A DNA stretch of 43,251 bases. Origin: Cloacibacterium sp. (lineage in GTDB: Bacteria; Bacteroidota; Bacteroidia; Flavobacteriales; Weeksellaceae). Position numbers and translations under genes: made by a program. This document shows positions 9,588 through 17,078 of this stretch, in pieces (the stretch's first letter is position 1; each line of letters starts with the position of its first letter). The stretch is from contig JAGOJI010000006.1 of the NCBI GenBank assembly GCA_017995195.1, forward strand, positions 1 to 43,251, in the 5' to 3' direction. The notes beneath the pieces were generated by a model. That model was not told the origin of the DNA. It worked only from the letters and a program-made list of their open reading frames with translations, and made no database searches.

Positions 9588-9629
9588 AAAAAGAGGCTGT
9601 TTCACAATTATTGAAATAGCCTCTTTTTT
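9588..9629. terminator. Bidirectional intrinsic terminator
   Basis: A long stem, AAAGAGGCTGTTTCA with TGAAATAGCCTCTTT (one mismatch), is flanked by A on the left and T on the right. It therefore serves both the transporter gene (plus strand) and the small stress-gene cluster (minus strand), which converge here. Confidence 0.88.
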
Positions 9630-9690
9630 AATAAACCTCTTTTGAAATGAAAAAATTAAAACATTGAGTAGTTTTAAAAAAATGAAAAAT

Positions 9691-9954
9691 TTATCTTTTG
9701 GCGGTTACCATATTGTACACAAACAATACAATAATAGCTCCTACTACAGACATTCCCATACTGTATAGACTGAATACCTCATTGGTTACTCCTTGTCCGA
9801 AGAACAATCGTCCCAAATATCCGCCTACCATACTTCCTACAATACCAATGATGATGGTAGCTATCCAACCTTGACTATCAACTCCGGGTTTCAAAAATTT
9901 TGCGATAGCTCCTGCTATTAGCCCGAAAATAATCCATGCGATAATGTTGATCAT
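9691..9954 (-). CDS. GlsB/YeaQ/YmgE family stress response membrane protein
   Basis: An 87-residue Gly-rich inner-membrane protein of the transglycosylase-associated (GlsB/YeaQ) family. Three hydrophobic segments are seen: IIAWIIFGLIAGAIAKFL, ATIIIGIVGSMVGGYLG and SVVGAIIVLFVYNMV. The short positively charged tail ends in TAKR. Size and Gly pattern are typical. It is the last gene of a four-gene minus-strand run of small proteins linked to envelope or osmotic stress. Members are usually stress-induced; the molecular role is unknown. Confidence 0.88.
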   Translation of the reverse strand: MINIIAWIIFGLIAGAIAKFLKPGVDSQGWIATIIIGIVGSMVGGYLGRLFFGQGVTNEVFSLYSMGMSVVGAIIVLFVYNMVTAKR

Positions 9955-9987
9955 AATATAATTTTTTGTGATTTGGTGTTTAAAAAA

Positions 9988-10278
9988 TTATTTCAGTGCA
10001 TCTAGTTCGGTTTCCACTTCTTTTACTAAGTTTTGTGCCTTATCCACATTACTTTTGAAGGTGTGGGATACTTTTTCTGAAACGTTGCTCAGTTTTTCCT
10101 TGGCATCTTTAGTAAGTTTGTTGAGTCCGTCTTCTGCTTTGCATTTCAAATCGTTGGCGTTGGACTTAATTTTTCTTCTGGTGTCCTTACCCTTTGCGGG
10201 TGCAAATAACATTCCTACCGCAGCTCCTACTGCTACGCCTCCTAAGATACCCAATGCTGTTTTTGATTTTGTGTTCAT
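9988..10278 (-). CDS. YtxH domain-containing protein
   Basis: A 96-residue protein with a short N-terminal Gly/Ala hydrophobic segment (ALGILGGVAVGAAVGMLFAP) that ends in the YtxH signature FAPAKGKDTRR. A Lys-rich coiled coil of about 60 residues follows (LTKDAKEKLSNVSEKVSH). The probable form is a membrane-tethered helix. YtxH proteins belong to general-stress regulons in other bacteria. It is separated by 33 nt from each of its neighbours in the same cluster. Confidence 0.85.
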   Translation of the reverse strand: MNTKSKTALGILGGVAVGAAVGMLFAPAKGKDTRRKIKSNANDLKCKAEDGLNKLTKDAKEKLSNVSEKVSHTFKSNVDKAQNLVKEVETELDALK

Positions 10279-10311
10279 AACTTTAAATTTTTAATATTAA
10301 TATTTTGGTTT

Positions 10312-10461
10312 TTATTGTTTCATTTTTATAATATTGAACAAAATGATTCCTACGGCTATAATCAATAAAATATGAATTAAAGCACTTGCATTCATTATCA
10401 GAAAACCTACAATCCAAAGTATAATGAGTGCAAATACCAAAAAATACAATATTGTTCTCAT
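10312..10461 (-). CDS. lmo0937-type small membrane protein (49 aa)
   Basis: A short frame from ATG (10461) to TAA (10312) encodes 49 residues made of two hydrophobic helices, starting MRTILYFLVFALIILWIVG and ending NIIKMKQ. The layout (MRTI-L-hydrophobic-W-hydrophobic, a short turn, then IHILLIIAVGIILFNII) matches the lmo0937/DUF5670 family of about 50-residue membrane proteins. It lies within the GlsB/YtxH cluster, 33 nt before the YtxH gene on the same strand, which supports it being real. Its size means length-filtered gene calling would miss it. Function unknown; presumed envelope stress. Confidence 0.75.
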   Translation of the reverse strand: MRTILYFLVFALIILWIVGFLIMNASALIHILLIIAVGIILFNIIKMKQ

Positions 10462-10574
10462 AATAATCAAATTTTCAATTCTATTGATGCAAATTTGGTT
10501 ATAACTTATGGGTATACTATTACACTATTTTTTGTGATTGTTATATGATTCTCATATTTGCTCGTGATATATTT

Positions 10575-10868
10575 TTATTTCTTTCCAATAGCTTTTTGGG
10601 CTAAAATAGGGAGTACAATTCCGGCAATATTTGCGATGGTGTGGCGATTTTCTACTATAAGTTCAGTGGCTTTGTCTATGAAACAGGGTTGTACAGTTTC
10701 GTTTTTTACCGGAGCAACTCTTTGTGCTGAGTCATTGTTTTTACAAACCCAATTTTTGGCTTGGGATTTAATTTTATATTTTAGTTTTCTCCCTTTTTCG
10801 GTACCCAATAAATAGATGATTGTGCCTGCTATTGCCATACCTCCTATTAGTTTTAACCTATTGTCCAT
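10575..10868 (-). CDS. Small membrane protein, YtxH-like
   Basis: A 97-residue protein. An N-terminal Gly-containing hydrophobic segment (LIGGMAIAGTIIYLLG) is followed by TEKGRKLKYKIKSQ, resembling the YtxH transition, then a polar middle. A C-terminal hydrophobic patch (TIANIAGIVLPILAQKAIG) follows. It looks like a divergent YtxH relative and is the first gene of the minus-strand small-protein cluster. Two Cys residues (in NWVCKNN and VQPCFID) are unusual for the family. Assignment is moderate; function unknown. Confidence 0.6.
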   Translation of the reverse strand: MDNRLKLIGGMAIAGTIIYLLGTEKGRKLKYKIKSQAKNWVCKNNDSAQRVAPVKNETVQPCFIDKATELIVENRHTIANIAGIVLPILAQKAIGKK

Positions 10869-11022
10869 TGTTGTTGTTTAAAAAAATGTGATTTGGTATT
10901 TTTAATCTATAAAGCAAATATGGAGCGTTTACGAAGCAAATTCTTTATATAATTTTCAGGTCGTTTTATACAATTTTTATTTCAAAATACAAGTAGCCGG
11001 CAGAACCAACCATTCGTACTCT

Positions 11023-11056
11023 AAAAAAATCCCTATCAATAATTGGATAGGGATTC
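11023..11056 (-). terminator. Terminator of the TonB-C-like gene
   Basis: Read on the minus strand, a perfect stem AATCCCTATC / GATAGGGATT with a 7-nt loop leads into a run of seven T. It begins 20 nt after the stop of the gene at 11076-11633. Confidence 0.9.
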
Positions 11057-11075
11057 CAACTAAATAATACAAATC

Positions 11076-11633
11076 TTATGTTTTATCAACATAATTTACG
11101 ATAATAGGAACTCTGTAAATGGTGCTTACATATTTTCCTTTAATTTGTGCAGGTATCCACTGTCCGGAAGTTCTGTAGATTGCCAAAATAGTCTCGGTAT
11201 TGAATGCTGCGTTCTTTCCTTCCGCATTCACGTTGCTTACATTCCCTGATGAATCGATTACAAAAGAGACGTAGGTTTTGTTTTCTCCTTTTTTGAGTGA
11301 AAGTTCACTGAGATTACGCTTGAATGACGCCAAAAAAGCCTCGTCGCCATTGATGAACTCTGCATTAACCTCCTTGAAATACGTGTAAATAGCCACATCG
11401 TTTCCTATTTTAGTTTCCTTTTTTCGTATTCTGTTAATTTCTTTGGTGTTAGCATGTATTACCGCATCTTCTATGGAGTTGAATTGATAATTGTTTTTCT
11501 TGGAAGTTGTAACTTTTTTGAATTGTTTTACAGGAACGGGTTTCTTTCCGTTGACTCCCGTTCTGTTGTCGTCGTTGGCAAATCCCAAAGTGAAAACACT
11601 TAGTAGGAGAGTTGCTGTAATGGTCTTTTTCAT
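11076..11633 (-). CDS. Secreted protein with TonB C-terminal-like domain
   Basis: A 185-residue protein. A signal peptide (LLLSVFTLGFA, cleavage at about residue 19) precedes a basic linker and a domain at about residues 100-180. The blocks VSFVIDSSGNVSNV, IYRTSGQWIPAQIKGK and YRVPIIVNY there follow the TonB C-terminal pattern (F-x-V-x-x-x-G-x-V, then W-x-P-A, then the final strand). The cytoplasmic-membrane anchor and the proline-rich spacer of real TonB proteins are absent, so it is probably a periplasmic stand-alone domain and not an energy transducer. Neighbours give no clue. It is monocistronic with its own terminator. Confidence 0.65.
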   Translation of the reverse strand: MKKTITATLLLSVFTLGFANDDNRTGVNGKKPVPVKQFKKVTTSKKNNYQFNSIEDAVIHANTKEINRIRKKETKIGNDVAIYTYFKEVNAEFINGDEAFLASFKRNLSELSLKKGENKTYVSFVIDSSGNVSNVNAEGKNAAFNTETILAIYRTSGQWIPAQIKGKYVSTIYRVPIIVNYVDKT

Positions 11634-11950
11634 ATCAGTTTGTTTTTCGGTGTTAATTGAAATAAATTGTCTATGACAAAGATGAAAGTTACAGCATGGA
11701 CTTTTTTACAAAATTTTAGAGGCTTTTTATAGGATTTCCACAGAAAAAAAGCTGCTCCGGTATAGAGACAGCTTTTTGTGCGTTACCATTCAAAAAAATA
11801 TAATAGGAATTAATCACAAGTGTACAGAGAAAATTATGAAAAACACAATTTTAAAACTTTAAAAGTGATTTAGTGACCTTTGGTATAAAAATTTTACAAC
11901 CTTATATTACAACTCAATGATTTCGAGTTTTTGTGATGTAGTGAGAGCAA
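11634..11950. other. Intergenic region (317 bp)
   Basis: It holds the start region of the TonB-C-like gene (near-match -7 CATCTTTG on the minus strand, 11685-11692) and the terminator at 11743-11777. The remaining 170 bp up to thiL has no open frame or motif that I can support. Confidence 0.5.
11743..11777 (-). terminator. Terminator, probably of the thiL operon
   Basis: On the minus strand, the stem AAAAAGCTG / CAGCTTTTT with a 14-nt loop is followed by T7. It lies about 175 nt after the thiL stop, so the mRNA would have a long 3' tail, or the hairpin may serve something unrecognised in the gap. Confidence 0.7.
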
Positions 11951-13000
11951 TTACTTCAAAAAAGCGTCCCAGCCTTGGGCAGTAAGTTTTACCAATTCAT
12001 TGGAGCCGCTGGCTACTAAATGGTTTCCCTGCTCCAAATCTACTGCATGACCAATAATGCTAAAATCAGGATGAGCCTTTATCTTTTCAAAATCGTTGGG
12101 GCAAATTGTGAAAAGAAGTTCATAATCTTCACCACCATTCAGGGCACACATAGAGGGATTGAGGTTAAACTCTTCCGCTGTAGAAACCGTGAGCGGATCT
12201 ATGGGGATTTTATTTTCATAAACTCGGAAACCTACTTTGCTTTGGTCGGAAAGATGCAATATCTCAGACGCCAAACCATCAGAAATATCAATCATGGCTG
12301 TAGGTGTAATGTTCAAATCAGCTAAAATTTTCTTTACGTCGGTTCTGGCTTCAGGTTTTAGTTGGCGTTCCAAGATATAGTCGTAGCCTTCCATTTCCGG
12401 TTGCATTTGTGGATTGGCTAAATATACCGAATGTTCGCGTTCCAAAATCTGCAATCCCATATAGGCACCACCCAAATCTCCGGTAACAACCAATAAGTCA
12501 TTGGGTTTTGCTCCGTTTCTTAAAATTAAATTTTCAGAAGTTTCAAGACCAATAGCTGTAATACTCAGTACCAATCCGGCATTGGAGCTCGTGGTGTCTC
12601 CGCCTACCAAATCTACTTTGTAGTGCTGGCAAGCCAAATCTATTCCTGCGTAGAGTTCCTCAAAAGCCTCTACAGGAAAGCGGTTGGATGCTGCTACAGA
12701 TACCAAAATCTGCGTAGGTGTAGCGTTCATAGCTGCGAGATCGCTTAGGTTGACTACAACTGCTTTGTAACCAAGGTGCTTCAGTGGAACATAGCCCAGA
12801 TTGAAGTGTACACCTTCCGCTAAAATATCGGTAGTGATGAGCATTTTTTTGTTTTTAGGAGCAATGATTGCTGCATCGTCGCCAACTCCCAATTCAGATG
12901 ATGAATTTTCTAATCCAAATTTTTCTGTAAGATGTTTTATCAATCCAAATTCTCCTAATTGAGACACGGGGGTAAGTTGCTGAGGTTGTTCTTGAATCAT
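11951..13000 (-). CDS. thiL: Thiamine-phosphate kinase
   Basis: A 349-residue ThiL, which phosphorylates thiamine monophosphate to the diphosphate cofactor. The family's metal-binding and nucleotide motifs are present: GDDAAII near residue 41, TTDILAEGVHF, the VVNLSDLAAMNATP block, VGGDTTSS, VVTGDLGGA and the late MIDISDGLASE with GGEDYELLF. The N-terminal TPVSQLGEFGLI start is typical. It follows the thioesterase gene on the same strand after 42 nt, so the two probably share a transcript. No other thiamine genes or TPP riboswitch are seen nearby. Confidence 0.95.
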   Translation of the reverse strand: MIQEQPQQLTPVSQLGEFGLIKHLTEKFGLENSSSELGVGDDAAIIAPKNKKMLITTDILAEGVHFNLGYVPLKHLGYKAVVVNLSDLAAMNATPTQILVSVAASNRFPVEAFEELYAGIDLACQHYKVDLVGGDTTSSNAGLVLSITAIGLETSENLILRNGAKPNDLLVVTGDLGGAYMGLQILEREHSVYLANPQMQPEMEGYDYILERQLKPEARTDVKKILADLNITPTAMIDISDGLASEILHLSDQSKVGFRVYENKIPIDPLTVSTAEEFNLNPSMCALNGGEDYELLFTICPNDFEKIKAHPDFSIIGHAVDLEQGNHLVASGSNELVKLTAQGWDAFLK

Positions 13001-13042
13001 TTTAATAGGTGTATTTTATGAATGTTCAGGCGATTTATTTAT

Positions 13043-13534
13043 CTACGAAAATTTTGCCGGATCTATATTCTCTGGTCTGAAGGGTAAATTTTTAATATCT
13101 TCTCTACTCAGCACTTTGGTGTTTTCGGTTTTGAAATCTTCCAAACTTTGGAGAATCTCTTCCGGAGGTGTGGTGGATTTCCTGAGCATCATATCAATCC
13201 AAACACCGGTTGCTTCGGCTGTTGCACAGTGTGTGCCATCGGGCAAATAGAATTGGTGTGTAAATTGGTAAATGCTTGCATCTGCAGAGCTTCCCGAAAC
13301 CTCTAAACTCACAAAAACTTGTTGATCTGCATAGATTTCTTTAAAAAACGAATAACGTTCGTGCAAAATTACAGGACCTATTCCCCAGCGATTGAGCTGA
13401 GCCAATCCCATGTTATGAGTGTTCATAAAAGCCATTCGAGTTTGTGCACAATACTCTACATATGCCGAATTAGCCAAATGACGGTTGGCATCAATATCGC
13501 TCCACCGAACCTCAAATTTGTGGTAATAAATCAT
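13043..13534 (-). CDS. Acyl-CoA thioesterase, 4HBT hotdog family
   Basis: A 163-residue hotdog-fold thioesterase that hydrolyses acyl-CoA thioesters. The catalytic Asp region is visible as VRWSDIDANRHLANSAYVEY at residues 9-28, with the Asp in the W-x-D-x-D-x-N-x-H pattern, and the strand FSL/VSLEVSG pattern follows. The size is standard. The gene lies upstream of thiL in the same orientation, and its product acts in the cytoplasm. Substrate chain length cannot be read. TAAATTTG on the minus strand at 13557-13564, just ahead of the ATG, matches the -7 consensus. Confidence 0.85.
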   Translation of the reverse strand: MIYYHKFEVRWSDIDANRHLANSAYVEYCAQTRMAFMNTHNMGLAQLNRWGIGPVILHERYSFFKEIYADQQVFVSLEVSGSSADASIYQFTHQFYLPDGTHCATAEATGVWIDMMLRKSTTPPEEILQSLEDFKTENTKVLSREDIKNLPFRPENIDPAKFS

Positions 13535-13556
13535 ATTTTTTCTCTTTTTATGGTGC

Positions 13557-13564
13557 CAAATTTA
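13557..13564 (-). promoter_or_regulatory. Promoter -7 element of the thioesterase-thiL unit
   Basis: Minus-strand TAAATTTG, 22 nt ahead of the ATG at 13534; no well-placed TTG was found upstream. The same extended string GTAAATTTGGCA/C appears before the pyrophosphatase gene. Confidence 0.4.
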
Positions 13565-13801
13565 GTCATTAAAGATGGTTTAGGAAAATCGTATTTTTAT
13601 AAACGAAAAGGAATTCGTTTCTTTTTGTAATCTCGTTTTTGAGGTAAGAAGGTTGATGGAGGGCGTAAAATAGTGAGTTGTAAAGTAGTGATTATGTATA
13701 AATGCTGTAAACTTTATAACTCATGTAATACCTTTGCGTGGTAAGTTTTGTTAATCCAAATTCGGATTAGCTTGTATAACGTAGCGAATCATAATTTAAA
13801 A

Positions 13802-13809
13802 TATCTTTG
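13802..13809 (+). promoter_or_regulatory. Flavoprotein gene promoter -7 element
   Basis: TATCTTTG lies 24 nt before the ATG at 13834. A second match, TACCTTTG, is at 13729-13736. The -33 element is weak for both. Confidence 0.45.
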
Positions 13810-13833
13810 TCTAAATTTAAACATTCATTTTAA

Positions 13834-15054
13834 ATGAGTAGAAAAGAAATTATTATTGTAGGAGGTGGAGCAGCGGGATTCTTCTGTGCCGCTAACCTCG
13901 ATGAATCTAAATATTCAGTTAAAATATTAGAACAAAATACCGATGTGTTACAGAAGGTAAAAATTTCGGGAGGCGGGCGTTGCAATGTAACTCATGCATG
14001 TTTTGATCCCAAAGAACTGGTGCAGTTTTATCCTCGTGGACACAAGGAACTGTTGAGTGTTTTTCACAAATTTCAACCGGGAGACACCATGGATTGGTTT
14101 GAAAATAGAAAAGTTCCATTGAAAATAGAAGCCGACAACCGTGTTTTTCCTGAGAGCAATTCTTCGCAAAGTATCATTCAAGCAATGCTTGGAGAGATTG
14201 AAACGAAAAAAAATGAAGTAAAAACACAACAAAATGTTACCGAAATTCTACAACAAAACGGTAAATACGTAATAAAAACTAAAACAGATGAGTTTGGAGC
14301 AGATTATGTAATTTATACCACGGGAAGTTCTCCGAAATCTCTTCAAATTTTGGAAAATATGGGACACAAAATTGTTCCTCCGGTTCCTTCCTTGTTTACA
14401 TTCAATATTAAGAACGAAACATTACGCGATTTGCCCGGTACATCTTTTCCTTTTGCCGGAGTTTCTATCCCGAAGTTTAAAATGGAAGAATCGGGACCGC
14501 TACTTATTACGCATTGGGGACTTTCGGGACCTGCTATTCTCAAACTTTCGGCTTGGCAGGCGAGAGCACTTTCAGAGCTAAACTACCGATTCGAAATTGT
14601 TGTTAATTTCTTGGGATTCGAAAAAGATTTGGCAGAGGCATTATTTAGAAAATTCCGAAAAGAAAATCCAAAGAAAACAATAGGAAACTCTAAAATTTTT
14701 GAAATTACTTCTCGTTTTTGGCATCGAATTCTATGGCTTTCCAATATAGATTTGGATAAAAATATTTCGGAAATTACCGTAAAAGAATTAGAAAGAGTAC
14801 TCCTTTTGTTATGCGAAAATACAATGCAGGTTTCCGGAAAATCTACTTATAAAGATGAGTTTGTAACAGCAGGAGGTGTAGATTTGAAAGAAATTGACTT
14901 CAAAACAATGCAGTCCAAGATTTTGCCAAACTTCTATATTGCAGGAGAAGTTCTTAATATTGATGCAGTAACGGGAGGTTTTAATTTTCAAGCCTGTTGG
15001 AGTGAAGCCTGGCTTATTGCTCAGCATTTGAATTTATTAGGTGTAAAGTTGTAA
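13834..15054 (+). CDS. NAD(P)/FAD-dependent oxidoreductase, HI0933/YhiN (BaiN) family
   Basis: A 406-residue flavoprotein. The FAD-binding Rossmann motif opens the protein (IIVGGGAAGFFCAANL), followed by the family block VKISGGGRCNVTHA at about residue 45. The C-terminal flavin contact region includes TAGGVDLKEID and GEVLNIDAVTGGFNFQAC. The length is normal for HI0933-like proteins, whose physiological substrate is not well established; some relatives reduce bile-acid intermediates, which should not be assumed here. It is single-gene, convergent with the lipocalin gene. No clear terminator was found in the 189-bp gap. Confidence 0.9.
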   Translation: MSRKEIIIVGGGAAGFFCAANLDESKYSVKILEQNTDVLQKVKISGGGRCNVTHACFDPKELVQFYPRGHKELLSVFHKFQPGDTMDWFENRKVPLKIEADNRVFPESNSSQSIIQAMLGEIETKKNEVKTQQNVTEILQQNGKYVIKTKTDEFGADYVIYTTGSSPKSLQILENMGHKIVPPVPSLFTFNIKNETLRDLPGTSFPFAGVSIPKFKMEESGPLLITHWGLSGPAILKLSAWQARALSELNYRFEIVVNFLGFEKDLAEALFRKFRKENPKKTIGNSKIFEITSRFWHRILWLSNIDLDKNISEITVKELERVLLLLCENTMQVSGKSTYKDEFVTAGGVDLKEIDFKTMQSKILPNFYIAGEVLNIDAVTGGFNFQACWSEAWLIAQHLNLLGVKL

Positions 15055-15243
15055 AGGCGTTCGTCGTTTGTTGGTCGTGAAATTGAGAAACATTACTTCA
15101 ATATTTTTTAACTCAGAGGCTGCTTAAATTTTATTCAATAATTTTATTACTTAGTGAATTAATGTTCAAGAGATTTACTTCCGGTAATTTACCCCTTTCA
15201 ACCCATGACTTCACGTCTCACAACTTTACGTTCCAGGAAATGC

Positions 15244-15765
15244 CTATTGGCAATCCCTTTTCGATTTTACTACATTCTCAGTAGGGAATCCCAAAGATTT
15301 GGCTTTAGAAATCAGGCGGTTGTACTCGGTGTTGCTTATGTTTTCAGTTCTGGCGAGAATCCACAAGTATTTTCTGCCGGGTTCGCCTACTAAAACAGTT
15401 TGATAGTTTTCATCTAAATCCAAAATTTGATAATCTCCCCAAATAAGAGGGAAAAATGAAACCTTTAGTTTGTCGTTGCTATCACTTACAGATTTAGCTT
15501 TTCCTGTAATATCTTTTTTTATACTTCCATCAGGTTTTATACAAGTGTTTAGTACTTCTATTTGTCCGTTATCTTTCAGTGAATATTGTGCGGTAGCACA
15601 GTCGCAGTTTTTTTGGAACGAGTTGGGCAGTTTAGCAATTTCGTACCATTTTCCTGCATATCGAGTTAAATCTACTTTTCTGTCTATGGTTTGTAAAGAT
15701 TGATTGGGTTTACATGAAAACAGAAGTATACCTATGAGTCCAAATAATGGAAATTTGTATTTCAT
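15244..15765 (-). CDS. Lipocalin family lipoprotein (Blc-like)
   Basis: A 173-residue bacterial lipocalin. I place the start at the ATG at 15765; an in-frame TTG 18 nt upstream is possible but puts extra residues before the signal peptide. The signal ends in a lipobox (ILLFSC, Cys at about 17), so the protein is lipid-anchored. The first lipocalin motif is clear (YAGKWYEIAKLPNSFQ, with the G-x-W core), and later strands VLVGEPGRKYLWILART match the Blc/apolipoprotein D group, including the closing Arg. Proposed family roles are envelope lipid transport or storage under stress. It is divergent from bioB. Confidence 0.88.
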   Translation of the reverse strand: MKYKFPLFGLIGILLFSCKPNQSLQTIDRKVDLTRYAGKWYEIAKLPNSFQKNCDCATAQYSLKDNGQIEVLNTCIKPDGSIKKDITGKAKSVSDSNDKLKVSFFPLIWGDYQILDLDENYQTVLVGEPGRKYLWILARTENISNTEYNRLISKAKSLGFPTENVVKSKRDCQ

Positions 15766-15886
15766 TTTTAAAATTTTCAACAAATTTAATTGTTTTAGAG
15801 TCAGTGTGTTTATACGATTACTTTAAATAATTATAAAACTATACTATTTATAGCATTTAATATTACTATTTTTATGGCTTCAAAAA

Positions 15887-16981
15887 ATGAATAGTATGAG
15901 TTCTAAAACATGGACAACAGAAGAAATTCTTAATATTTATCACTTACCTTTTTTAGAATTGGTTTATAAAGCAGCCGAAATTCATAGGCAGAATCATGAC
16001 CCTAATAAAATTCAAATTTCTTCTCTTATTTCAGTAAAAACAGGTGGTTGTCCCGAAGATTGTGGTTATTGTCCACAGGCAGCTCGCTATTATACGGAAG
16101 TAAAAATCCACGATTTGCTGCCGGTACATCAGGTAAAAGCACAGGCTCTGAGAGCTAAAGAGCATGGAATCTCCCGTGTGTGTCTCGGAGCGGCATGGCG
16201 AAATGTGAAAGACGGTTCCGAATTTGATCAGGTTTTGGATATGGTTCGTACAGTAACCAAACTCGATATGGAAGTGTGTTGTACCTTGGGAATGCTTACC
16301 GAAAACCAAGCGAAAAGGCTGGAAGAGGCTGGTTTATATGCCTATAACCATAATATAGACAGCTCCGAAGAATATTACAAAGAAGTAATCTCTACCAGAG
16401 CTTTTCAGGACAGAATAGAAACGATAGATAACGTAAGAAAAACCTCTATTACGCTTTGTTCGGGAGGAATTATAGGAATGGGCGAATCAGTAGAAGACCG
16501 CTGTGGAATGTTGAAAGTTCTTGCTAATATGACTCCACAGCCCGAAAGTGTTCCTATCAATGCTTTGGTTGCTGTAGAAGGAACGCCTATGGAGGAGCAG
16601 GAGCCTATCAATATTTTCGAATTTGTAAGAATGGTTGCTACGGCAAGGATAGTACTGCCTAAAACTCAGGTTCGTCTTTCGGCAGGAAGATCCGGCATGT
16701 CACAAGAGGGGCAAACTTTATGTTTTTTGGCGGGTGCAAATTCTATTTTTGCAGGAGACAAATTACTTACTACGCCCAATCCGGATGTAAATGAAGATAA
16801 AAAACTATTTGATTTATTGGGACTAAAATCTCAATCGCCATTTGAAAAATATGCCAAGCGTGAAGTGGTAGAAGCCGAAGAAAGTCAATACGAAGCTCTT
16901 GGAGAAAACCCCAAATGGACACGTCCTAATCATAAAATTGAGCGAAACGAATTAGCAAAAGGAAAAAATAAGGTAGATTAA
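15887..16981 (+). CDS. bioB: Biotin synthase
   Basis: A 364-residue radical-SAM enzyme that inserts sulfur into dethiobiotin. The [4Fe-4S] motif is Cys55/Cys59/Cys62 in GGCPEDCGYCPQAARY. The second-cluster residues are represented by CLGAAWR, MEVCCTLG and the Arg of RLSAGR. YNHNIDSS and the late GANSIFAGDKLLTT block are diagnostic. Two ATGs (15887, 15896) can serve as start; the conserved part begins later, so this is undecided. The gene is isolated: no bioA, bioD or bioF is adjacent, so the pathway is scattered or completed elsewhere. Confidence 0.96.
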   Translation: MNSMSSKTWTTEEILNIYHLPFLELVYKAAEIHRQNHDPNKIQISSLISVKTGGCPEDCGYCPQAARYYTEVKIHDLLPVHQVKAQALRAKEHGISRVCLGAAWRNVKDGSEFDQVLDMVRTVTKLDMEVCCTLGMLTENQAKRLEEAGLYAYNHNIDSSEEYYKEVISTRAFQDRIETIDNVRKTSITLCSGGIIGMGESVEDRCGMLKVLANMTPQPESVPINALVAVEGTPMEEQEPINIFEFVRMVATARIVLPKTQVRLSAGRSGMSQEGQTLCFLAGANSIFAGDKLLTTPNPDVNEDKKLFDLLGLKSQSPFEKYAKREVVEAEESQYEALGENPKWTRPNHKIERNELAKGKNKVD

Positions 16982-17052
16982 ATAGAAACAGAATCAAATC
17001 TTGTATTTCAATATAAGCGTATTCTAAATTTTTATTCTAACACTTAAAATCC

Positions 17053-17060
17053 TATTTTTG
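17053..17060 (+). promoter_or_regulatory. Helicase gene promoter -7 element
   Basis: TATTTTTG lies 18 nt ahead of the ATG at 17079. No convincing -33 TTG is seen at the expected spacing. Confidence 0.5.
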
Positions 17061-17078
17061 CTCGATTAAATTTTTTTG

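Noticed and set aside
13001-13042. TPP riboswitch near thiL
   Set aside because: The gap is 42 nt and lacks the conserved TPP-box sequence.
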